DNA from: Candidatus Zixiibacteriota bacterium
GTDB lineage: Bacteria; Zixibacteria; MSB-5A5; GN15; FEB-12
NCBI GenBank assembly: GCA_040756055.1
Contig: JBFLZR010000006.1
Location: 62,001-126,000, forward strand
DNA length: 64,000 nt
Direction: 5' to 3'
Shown: positions 54,722-62,275 of the stretch, in pieces
Numbering within the stretch: position 1 is the stretch's first letter
Layout of the letters: each line of letters begins with the position of its first letter
Notes under the pieces: generated by a model
Told to the model about the DNA's origin: nothing
The model's database searches: none
What the model saw: only the letters and a program-made list of their open reading frames with translations
Position numbers and translations under genes: made by a program

Positions 54722-56479
54722 ATGCTTCCAGATAAAGCTGTATTGAAACGTCTGTGGGGCTATCTTCGCCCATACTGGCATCTCCAGGTTATAACCTTCC
54801 TGGTGATGATGGTCTTGGCGGTGCTGGCGCTGGCATTGCCGGCGGCCGTTCAGTACATGATCGATGACCTGATCCCCCATCTGACCGAAACGACTCAAAA
54901 CGGTATCGACTGGACTCCGGCTCTGTGGTTCGGAGTTATTCTGATTGGTATATACTTTCTGCGGGTCGTCTTCTCGGCCATCCAAGATTACCTCGCCACG
55001 AGGATCGGAGCCTCCATAATTAACGACATGCGAACCGAGCTGTTTGCCCATCTCGAAACAGTTTCATTCCGGTTCTACCAGCAATACCAGATGGGGGAAA
55101 TCATTTCGAGAATTCTCTCGGATGTTTCCAGAATCCAGAATCTTCTGGCGGTAACCATCCTCAGGTTTCTCCAGAATGTGCTGCTTCTCTTAGGTATTCT
55201 GGTCTATCTGCTTTTCGTTGACTGGAAACTCACTCTGGTTGCTCTGGCGCCGGTTCCCTTGACGATAGTCTTTTCCAATTACTTTGGAGTTAAGGCTCAC
55301 GGAATTGCCAAACGGTTGCAGGAGACGATAGCATCTTTTCAAGGGCGGATTCAAGAATCGCTTGGCGGCCTCAGAACAGTGCGCGCTTTCGGACAGGAGA
55401 AAGCGGAGACCGGCAAAATGGTTGGCATCCTGGAGCGCCTGTGGGGCCTTTATATCAAAAACGCCGTCGTCAATTCTTTGTCCTACAACTTTGTCTACTT
55501 CCTGAACATGCTCGGCCCCGTGATTGTCCTCGCCTGGGGTACCTACCTGATTGCCGTGGGGAGTATGAAGCTGGGCGCCCTGATGGCGTTTTACATGCTG
55601 TTGGCCTATCTGTATGGTCCGGTCCAGGACCTTGCCGCGATAAATGTCAACGTACAGTCGGCGATGGCTTCGGTCAATCGCGTATTCGAATACCTCGACC
55701 TGCCTTCGGCGGTTACGCAGCCCTCGCAGCCGGTAATCCTCAAAGACGTGCGCGGCGCTATTCGCCTTGACAACGTGAGCTACCGGCACGATGGTTCCGG
55801 GTTCACTATCGAGAATCTCTCGCTCGAGATAGGCTCCGGAGAAACAGTAGCCATTGTCGGACCGTCGGGCGCGGGGAAAACCACGCTGATAAATCTTATA
55901 ATGCGTTTTTTCGACCCGGATAGCGGTATCGTGACGCTCGATGGCGTCGATTTGAAGCAAATCGACCTCAAGGCCCTCCGCGGTTACATGAGCCTGGTCG
56001 ATCAGGATCCGCTGCTGTTTAAGATGTCCATCCGTGATAATATCGCCTACGCTGACCAGAACGCCACAATGGAGATGGTTGAGAAGGCCGCGAGGATAGC
56101 CAATATCCATGATTTTGTCGTCAGTCAGAAGAAAGGCTATGATACGGAAATAGGCGAGAGGGGCGTGACTGTATCAGGCGGCGAAAAACAGCGCCTGTGC
56201 CTCGCCCGTGCTGTCCTGAATGACCCGCCGATTATATTGCTCGATGAGGCTACTTCGTCGCTCGATTCCAAATCCGAAGAGTTGATTCAGCAGGCCCTGA
56301 GCCAGCTTCTTAAGAGGAAAACCGCCGTGATTGTGGCCCATCGTCTGGCCACCGTCCGCCACGCCGACCGCATAGTCGTGATGGACAACGGCCGGATTGT
56401 TGATCAGGGAACGCACGATGGTCTGATGGTTTCCTCGATTTTATACCGCGAACTCGCCAGCAAGCAATTGCTGTTGTAG
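54722..56479 (+). CDS. MsbA-like ABC exporter of the RiPP-like cassette
   Basis: A 585-residue half transporter: a six-helix exporter domain (about 1-320) and an ATPase domain with Walker A GPSGAGKTT, Q-loop SLVDQDPLLF, signature VSGGEKQRLCLARA and Walker B PIILLDEATSSLDS. There is no N-terminal C39 peptidase, so leader removal, if any, needs another protease. The family moves lipids, drugs or peptides. Sixty-six bases after the second maturase on the same strand, it is likely the exporter of the mature peptide. No clear terminator follows. Confidence 0.9.
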   Translation: MLPDKAVLKRLWGYLRPYWHLQVITFLVMMVLAVLALALPAAVQYMIDDLIPHLTETTQNGIDWTPALWFGVILIGIYFLRVVFSAIQDYLATRIGASIINDMRTELFAHLETVSFRFYQQYQMGEIISRILSDVSRIQNLLAVTILRFLQNVLLLLGILVYLLFVDWKLTLVALAPVPLTIVFSNYFGVKAHGIAKRLQETIASFQGRIQESLGGLRTVRAFGQEKAETGKMVGILERLWGLYIKNAVVNSLSYNFVYFLNMLGPVIVLAWGTYLIAVGSMKLGALMAFYMLLAYLYGPVQDLAAINVNVQSAMASVNRVFEYLDLPSAVTQPSQPVILKDVRGAIRLDNVSYRHDGSGFTIENLSLEIGSGETVAIVGPSGAGKTTLINLIMRFFDPDSGIVTLDGVDLKQIDLKALRGYMSLVDQDPLLFKMSIRDNIAYADQNATMEMVEKAARIANIHDFVVSQKKGYDTEIGERGVTVSGGEKQRLCLARAVLNDPPIILLDEATSSLDSKSEELIQQALSQLLKRKTAVIVAHRLATVRHADRIVVMDNGRIVDQGTHDGLMVSSILYRELASKQLLL

Positions 56480-56644
56480 AGCCATTGCCCTCGAATATTT
56501 CTTGGATTTCTCAAATGTCTGCTGACCGACAGACTGACCAGTTCGACTGAGCAGCTATGGCGAGCGATAGTTAAGTGTCGTTATATCAACGCCTTACGGC
56601 ATGCATTCTGGACTATAGCAATCGCTAACAAAATCAAGAAAAAG

Positions 56645-56672
56645 TTGACAACAGGACAAAATTTGTTATTTT
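56645..56672 (+). promoter_or_regulatory. Promoter of the multihaem cytochrome operon
   Basis: TTGACA (56645-56650) and TATTTT (56667-56672), 16 bases apart, about 45 bases before the first gene. The spacer contains GGACAAAA, like the cassette promoter at 51697. Confidence 0.6.
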
Positions 56673-56718
56673 ATTCACAAGGACGAATCAAATAAAACAA
56701 GGAAGACCTAAACACACC

Positions 56719-57177
56719 ATGAATAACCGCCCGTCTTCGTCAATTCTTGCCCTCATCCTGATTCTTACTCTGACCTCTCAAGTTTGGCCCCAACAGGCCG
56801 ATTCCACCGATGTAAGCGAGCAGCAAGAATATTTCATAATCGAATCCCGCCACCGACTTTATCCCGATTTTGTGCAAATCGATACTGTCGGAATGGACCA
56901 ACCGTTTTATATTGGGGAAGATGAGTGGAAGGCCGCTGTAGTTGGCTTCAATCCGCATCTGGGCATAACCCAGAAAGGTGAGGCCCTGCAAATGTCCGAC
57001 ACTCTGTACAATCCCGCAGTGAGAGTCCGGGTTTCGGTTGATGATGAGATAAAGCAGGAAAGCTGGGGGTTCTATGTGCTGTCGTCACCGCATTTCAAAC
57101 GTGACGATCTTCTGGCTTTCAAGCTTGTGGACTTCAAAGTAAGTGATAAATACGTCGAGGCGCCAGCCAGAAAGTGA
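56719..57177 (+). CDS. Small exported protein leading the cytochrome operon
   Basis: A 152-residue protein with a signal peptide (about 1-25, ending WPQQ). The mature part is beta-rich and acidic (VQIDTVGMDQPFYIGEDEWKAAVVGFNPHLGI, then VRVRVSVDDE). There is no haem motif and no family that I recognise. It begins the cytochrome operon, 9 bases before the 42-haem gene, and may help assemble or anchor it. The ribosome-binding site is weak (AAGGA about 15 bases upstream). Confidence 0.78.
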   Translation: MNNRPSSSILALILILTLTSQVWPQQADSTDVSEQQEYFIIESRHRLYPDFVQIDTVGMDQPFYIGEDEWKAAVVGFNPHLGITQKGEALQMSDTLYNPAVRVRVSVDDEIKQESWGFYVLSSPHFKRDDLLAFKLVDFKVSDKYVEAPARK

Positions 57178-57186
57178 GAGGTAGTT

Positions 57187-60100
57187 GTGCGGCGAACACT
57201 TGTCACATACAGCATAGCGATCAGCTTTACATTAATAACCATAGCGGCCTTCGCACCATCGGCCTTCGCAGCGAAAACCTGCTACGACTGCCACACCAAG
57301 GAGAAAGAAATTTACTCCAAGGTCAAGTTTGCGCACCAGCCGGTCAAAGACGAAAACTGCGAAAGCTGCCACAAACGTCACGGTTTCGCGCAGAAGCTGA
57401 TTCTTCAGGATGCCACCTCCGAACTGTGCTACAAGTGTCACGCCGATTTGAAAGAAAAATACAGCCAGGGAAGTGTCCACTTCCCGGTAGCCTCGGGCAA
57501 ATGCTGGGATTGTCATGACCCGCACGGTTCCAATGAAGCCGCCATGCTGTGGGAACCATCGCCGGACACGCCGGTGGAGCACTTCTGCCTGATGTGTCAT
57601 CAGGACAACATGGACGCCGCCCGCCAGAAGGAATTCATCCACGCTCCATACGATGGACTGGAGTGCCTGACCTGCCACGCCGCTCACAACAGTTCTAATC
57701 CGGGTCTTCTTGTCGCCGATATATTTGCCGTATGCGGGTCGTGTCATGACCAGTCCGATGAGACCTGGGCCGCGGTGCATAAAGAGCGCAACGCCGGGGG
57801 GCTGCCGTGCAGCGACTGTCACGACGCTCACGCTTCGAACGGCGAAGGGTTGCTTAACGATGACGCCCATGCCCCGTTTGCCGGCGGGGATTGCGAAATT
57901 TGCCACAGTTTACCGGATGCCAACGGAAAAGTGGCTTTTGAAGAAGGTGCTTCTCCCGGTGGATTGTGCGCCGCGTGTCATGACGATATCATCGAAAACC
58001 TTTCCAAATCTCATCCGCATCCTGCTGTGGAGGCGGACAACTGCGATAATTGCCACAGTCCTCACTCATCACGTTTTGGCAGTCTTCTGAGGGACAGCCA
58101 GGGAGCTATTTGCGGCGAGTGCCACGATGGTGTGCTGACCGGCGAAGGCCAAAAGCCGCACATGCCGGTGGTGACGGGAGATTGCAGCGGCTGTCATGAA
58201 GTGCACGGTTCAGACAACGCTGCTCTTGTGAAGGCGGATGATGCCACTCTGTGTCTTGGCTGTCATAAGGATTTTGCGCAGTCGCGCGATGCCGCCGCCA
58301 ACGTTCACGCGGCTCTGGATGACTGTCTGGGTTGTCACAAACCGCACGAGGGTATTGCTGAGAAGCTCCTCAGGGCTCCCGTCGTGGAATTGTGCGCCGG
58401 GTGCCACGAACCCGACCGCGAGGCCCTCAATGCGGCATCGGGGCACCAGCCTTACATGACCGGCGAGTGTTCCGATTGCCACCTACCGCACTTCAGCGAT
58501 ACGCCTCATCTGGTTCGCGGTGAAGGCGCCGCCCCGTGTCTGGTCTGCCACGTCGATATCGAAAAGCGGCTCAGTATGGATGTCCCGCACGCTCCGGCGG
58601 TTGATGAGTGCCAGGGTTGCCATGTGCCTCATTACAGCAAGGATAATCTGCATCTGCTGTCAGCGAGACCCAATGAACTCTGCTCATCCTGTCACGATTA
58701 TGAAAGCCTCGATCTCCAGAAAGAATTTGTACACACTCCAGCCGCGCAGGGAGATTGCGCTGGATGTCATAACCCGCACGGCGGCAACCAGCCAAAGCTC
58801 GTCACGGGTAGAATGACGAAAGTCGACGTTGGCGGTCTGATGGTCGGGCAACTTCCTAAACTCAGCGGCATTTCCGCCGACCTGTGCTACACCTGTCACG
58901 ATGATCTGAAGGAAGAGTTTCGCAGACAGAACGCTCACGCTCCAGTAGCGCAGGGTGAGTGTGATGCCTGCCACGCCGCTCACGGGTCGGATAACGTCGG
59001 CTTCGTAGTCGCGGCCGCGCCGGATCTTTGTGTCACCTGTCACGATGTCGATGATGCCCTGACGACAGCGCACGATGGATACGATATCACCACTGCCGAT
59101 TGTCTGGAATGCCACAATCCGCACATCAGCGATCAGCCCAAGCTGGTCCGCAATACGCTTCATCCGCCGTTCGCCGACAATGACTGTGGCAGTTGCCATG
59201 AGATTGGTCCCGATGGCAAGGCGGTTCTGATTGCTTCGGCCATAGAGCTGTGCAGCGCCTGCCATGAGACAGTGACGGAATCCGCTGAACTTGAGCATCA
59301 ACACGCTCCTTTTGCGGGTGAAGAGTGCGGCGCCTGTCATAGTCTGCACGCCGCCGATTACGCCGGTCTGCTCAGGTTTGAAGGAAGCAGTCTCTGTATG
59401 ACCTGTCACGAAAATATTAAAGACCAGCAACAACTGTCGGTCAGCCACCGTCCTTTTGAAGAAGGTCAGTGTCTGGAATGTCACCGTCCGCACGCATCGG
59501 CTTATCCGGGCCTGACAACCAAGCCGGCGGAAAGTTTCTGCGTCTCGTGTCACGAGGACATCAATCGTCAGATTACCGAAGGCGCCCCGCACGCGCCGGT
59601 TGCCGATGGCGACTGCGGTGCCTGCCATGTGCCTCACGCCGGCAATCAGTCCGCGCTGCTGACAACATCGAAGGTAGAACTGTGCGGGCAATGTCACGAT
59701 CTTACGGACCGCGATTTGCGCACGGCTCACAAGGGATTCAGCCTTGAGGGTGTCGATTGTCAAAACTGTCACGCCGCCCACGCCGGACCGGCCGGTTCTA
59801 AAGGACTGTTGCTGCCGGATGTGCACGTTCCGTTCGCCGATGGCGACTGTACTTCATGTCACGATGGTATGAAGGCGCATCAGTTGATCGCGCCGGTCAA
59901 TCGAGTTTGTTTTGCCTGTCACGAGGACTTCCTGGAGAGCACGGCTAATGCGGTCGTTCACGCTCCTTTGCAAAGGGAAGATGGCTGCGTTGAGTGTCAC
60001 GGGCCGCACGTTGGATATGGCTCGAAGCTTCTGTTAAAAGAGGGTATTTCGCTGTGCTTATCGTGTCACGACGATAACGAATTCAAGGGCAAGAATAAAC

Positions 60101-60384
60101 ACGCCGTAGCTTTTGAGGATTGCGGCAACTGCCATCAGCCCCACACCAGCGCCAATTCCGGTTTACTGGCCACAGCCGACATCATGGAGCTGTGCCTGAC
60201 CTGCCACGAAGGCGCTGTGGAGACGCATTATCACCCGATGGGTGTCGGCGTAACGGATCCGAGAACAAAGGAACCACTGAATTGTGTCGGCTGCCATTCG
60301 CCGCATTCGTCCGATTACACGGCGATACTGGTGGCCGAAAAAGATAGAAAGCTGTGTATCATTTGTCACACGGTGTCTCGATAA
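57187..60384 (+). CDS. 42-haem c-type cytochrome
   Basis: A 1065-residue exported cytochrome. A signal peptide (about 1-28, ending SAFAA) is followed by 42 CxxCH motifs by my count, one about every 25 residues, arranged mostly as doubled-CxxCH units such as CxxCHxPH...LCxxCHxD. Many units share HAPVA-GDC and NPHG-like spacers, so the protein is built by repeated duplication. The start is a GTG with GAGAGG 7 bases upstream. The role is long-range electron transfer in the periplasm, through the outer membrane or outside the cell; the direction is unknown. The next gene starts within its 3' end. Confidence 0.95.
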   Translation: MRRTLVTYSIAISFTLITIAAFAPSAFAAKTCYDCHTKEKEIYSKVKFAHQPVKDENCESCHKRHGFAQKLILQDATSELCYKCHADLKEKYSQGSVHFPVASGKCWDCHDPHGSNEAAMLWEPSPDTPVEHFCLMCHQDNMDAARQKEFIHAPYDGLECLTCHAAHNSSNPGLLVADIFAVCGSCHDQSDETWAAVHKERNAGGLPCSDCHDAHASNGEGLLNDDAHAPFAGGDCEICHSLPDANGKVAFEEGASPGGLCAACHDDIIENLSKSHPHPAVEADNCDNCHSPHSSRFGSLLRDSQGAICGECHDGVLTGEGQKPHMPVVTGDCSGCHEVHGSDNAALVKADDATLCLGCHKDFAQSRDAAANVHAALDDCLGCHKPHEGIAEKLLRAPVVELCAGCHEPDREALNAASGHQPYMTGECSDCHLPHFSDTPHLVRGEGAAPCLVCHVDIEKRLSMDVPHAPAVDECQGCHVPHYSKDNLHLLSARPNELCSSCHDYESLDLQKEFVHTPAAQGDCAGCHNPHGGNQPKLVTGRMTKVDVGGLMVGQLPKLSGISADLCYTCHDDLKEEFRRQNAHAPVAQGECDACHAAHGSDNVGFVVAAAPDLCVTCHDVDDALTTAHDGYDITTADCLECHNPHISDQPKLVRNTLHPPFADNDCGSCHEIGPDGKAVLIASAIELCSACHETVTESAELEHQHAPFAGEECGACHSLHAADYAGLLRFEGSSLCMTCHENIKDQQQLSVSHRPFEEGQCLECHRPHASAYPGLTTKPAESFCVSCHEDINRQITEGAPHAPVADGDCGACHVPHAGNQSALLTTSKVELCGQCHDLTDRDLRTAHKGFSLEGVDCQNCHAAHAGPAGSKGLLLPDVHVPFADGDCTSCHDGMKAHQLIAPVNRVCFACHEDFLESTANAVVHAPLQREDGCVECHGPHVGYGSKLLLKEGISLCLSCHDDNEFKGKNKHAVAFEDCGNCHQPHTSANSGLLATADIMELCLTCHEGAVETHYHPMGVGVTDPRTKEPLNCVGCHSPHSSDYTAILVAEKDRKLCIICHTVSR

Positions 60385-61310
60385 GGGCTAGGGAGAACAC
60401 TGCGTACAAGATAGCAACTTATTTCTCCGGCCTTCTGGTATTACTCGCCGGTATGTTTTCGGGTGGTGGCGCATCGATAGCCTCCGCCCAGACTATAACA
60501 GGCGACTACAGTGTCATTGGCGGGCGGTACAAGCTTGACCGACCGTCGGCCATGGCGGTCTCACCCAACGGCGAAAAAATTGCCATCAGCGATCTCGCCA
60601 CCAATCGAATAATCATTATTGATCTCGAAGGCCGCCTGCTGTGGACAGTGGGCGAGCAGATTCGGCTGGAGCAACCGGCGGCTGTCTGTTTCGAATCCGA
60701 CACACGTCTGCTGTTTACCCAGGCTAACCACCCAATCGTTTATGGCGTGGACGAATACAATGCCGCCGTAATCGATACCGTCAAGAATCTCTCGGGCGCG
60801 TTCGATAATCTTACGATTGATCAGATAATCCGTGAACCAGCCGGCACCTACCTTATCCTCGACCAGAGTGCCGCACGCCTGTATCGGTTTGACTCTGAAT
60901 GGGAGGGCCCAGAGATTGTCGTTCGCGACGGTTCAGGTAAGGGGCTCCTGCTCGCGCCATCATACATAGCCACTACCACATCGGGCGAACTCGTAATCGC
61001 CGATTCCAAGAACTTCCCGGTGCAGGTATTCGCTTCCGACGGTAAATTTCTCTATCAATGCGGTTGGAACCAGCCATCCCAGCAGAGAGGCTGGGAAGCG
61101 GTTTGCGCAGCAGTCGATTCCCGGGGGTTCATATGGGCGGCCGACAAAACCAACAGCCAGTACCGCATATTCGACCAGACCGGCACAGAACTGAGCAAGG
61201 TGCCGTTTGACAACAGCGCGGTCAGCCCGATTGCCATGGTGGGGACAATCGATAACCGGATGGCCGTACTCGAAGAAACCGGCAGACTGATTTTTTACAC
61301 CCTGCAGTAA
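60354..61310 (+). CDS. Exported NHL/six-bladed beta-propeller protein
   Basis: Up to 318 residues; the frame opens with a GTG inside the cytochrome gene (31-base overlap). A TTG three codons on is an alternative; no good ATG precedes the hydrophobic stretch (ATYFSGLLVLLAGMF), which looks like a signal peptide ending SIASAQ. The rest has propeller repeats (DRPSAMAVSPNGEKIAISD, ELVIADSKNFPVQVFASDG, GFIWAADKTNSQYRIFDQTG). There are no haem motifs. NHL-type propellers are often encoded beside large cytochromes and may bind or shape them; this is inference. Confidence 0.82.
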   Translation: MYHLSHGVSIRARENTAYKIATYFSGLLVLLAGMFSGGGASIASAQTITGDYSVIGGRYKLDRPSAMAVSPNGEKIAISDLATNRIIIIDLEGRLLWTVGEQIRLEQPAAVCFESDTRLLFTQANHPIVYGVDEYNAAVIDTVKNLSGAFDNLTIDQIIREPAGTYLILDQSAARLYRFDSEWEGPEIVVRDGSGKGLLLAPSYIATTTSGELVIADSKNFPVQVFASDGKFLYQCGWNQPSQQRGWEAVCAAVDSRGFIWAADKTNSQYRIFDQTGTELSKVPFDNSAVSPIAMVGTIDNRMAVLEETGRLIFYTLQ

Positions 61311-61318
61311 AGGCGTAT

Positions 61319-62275
61319 ATGAAGATTCGTATAACGATAATGTTGATTCTACTGGCGGCGGCAGGCGTTGTTCAAGCAGGCAATTGGCACGTTGAGCCGA
61401 ACCTGCGGTGTCAGGATTGCCACATCCAGCATGCTTCCAAAGAAGGCGAGCCGCTGCCGGGCGGTCCATTCTCCACGCTTCTTCTGAAAAATACCGTAAA
61501 CGAGTTGTGCCTTTCGTGCCACGATGGTACCGATCCGACGGCGCCCGATATTCAACAACCGGTACAGATGTATGATGCCTCTCTGTCGGGGCAAAGCGCC
61601 GGCGGTCATTTCGACCTGATTGGTGTCGATAATATCATGGGTCACAATCTGGCGCTGGGCTCCATTGTTCCTCTTCAAACGGAGGCCCTGTTCGTGGAAC
61701 TGAATTGCGCGAATTGCCATGCTCCGCACGGCAACAGCAACTACCGCAACCTGCTTTTCGACCCGGCCGGTGTTGGCGACTCGCTGATATTGACGGAGAA
61801 CGTCGATCTGTTCACGGAATTTCCGCCCGACATCCCTCCTACGACAAGCGGCTCGGCCACAGCCTATAGCCGCGACAATGTCGGCTATAAGCAAGCTTAC
61901 TCGGCCTGGTGCGCGTCCTGCCACAACCAGCTGGCAACAAACAGCGTGGCTTCACCTCCGGCCCATTTCAACAGTCATCCGATAAACGTGGCTATCAACG
62001 AATTTCCGGTCGATGGTCATACGGATGCCGCTCACTGGATTACCGGAAGCGGAGAAGGGTTTGCTGATAATGCCGCGGGGATTATCAGGGTTCCATTCGA
62101 GGTCCCCACTGCCACCGACTTTACCAGCGCGAGTCAGCCGGCGGAATCGAATAGAATATTCTGCGGAAGTTGCCACAAGGCCCACGGCGGCTCCAATGAG
62201 AAAGCGCTGTTGTGGTCATATCTCGAAGGTGATGTAGACTTTATCGCGGGGTGTCAACAATGCCACAACAAATAA
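61319..62275 (+). CDS. Six-haem c-type cytochrome
   Basis: A 318-residue exported cytochrome with a signal peptide (about 1-20, ending VVQAG). Six CxxCH motifs are present: CQDCH, CLSCH, CANCH, CASCH, CGSCH and CQQCH, the last at the very C-terminus. Long haem-free stretches (about 90-150 and 200-275) separate the clusters, unlike the dense 42-haem protein. It starts 8 bases after the propeller gene and its end overlaps the next cytochrome gene by 16 bases. Confidence 0.93.
   Translation: MKIRITIMLILLAAAGVVQAGNWHVEPNLRCQDCHIQHASKEGEPLPGGPFSTLLLKNTVNELCLSCHDGTDPTAPDIQQPVQMYDASLSGQSAGGHFDLIGVDNIMGHNLALGSIVPLQTEALFVELNCANCHAPHGNSNYRNLLFDPAGVGDSLILTENVDLFTEFPPDIPPTTSGSATAYSRDNVGYKQAYSAWCASCHNQLATNSVASPPAHFNSHPINVAINEFPVDGHTDAAHWITGSGEGFADNAAGIIRVPFEVPTATDFTSASQPAESNRIFCGSCHKAHGGSNEKALLWSYLEGDVDFIAGCQQCHNK

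Noticed and set aside
57187-60384. DNA-level tandem repeat array
   Set aside because: The periodic TGTCAC/TGCCAC words come from CxxCH codons; unit lengths vary and sequences between them differ, so it is a diverged protein repeat, not a DNA satellite.
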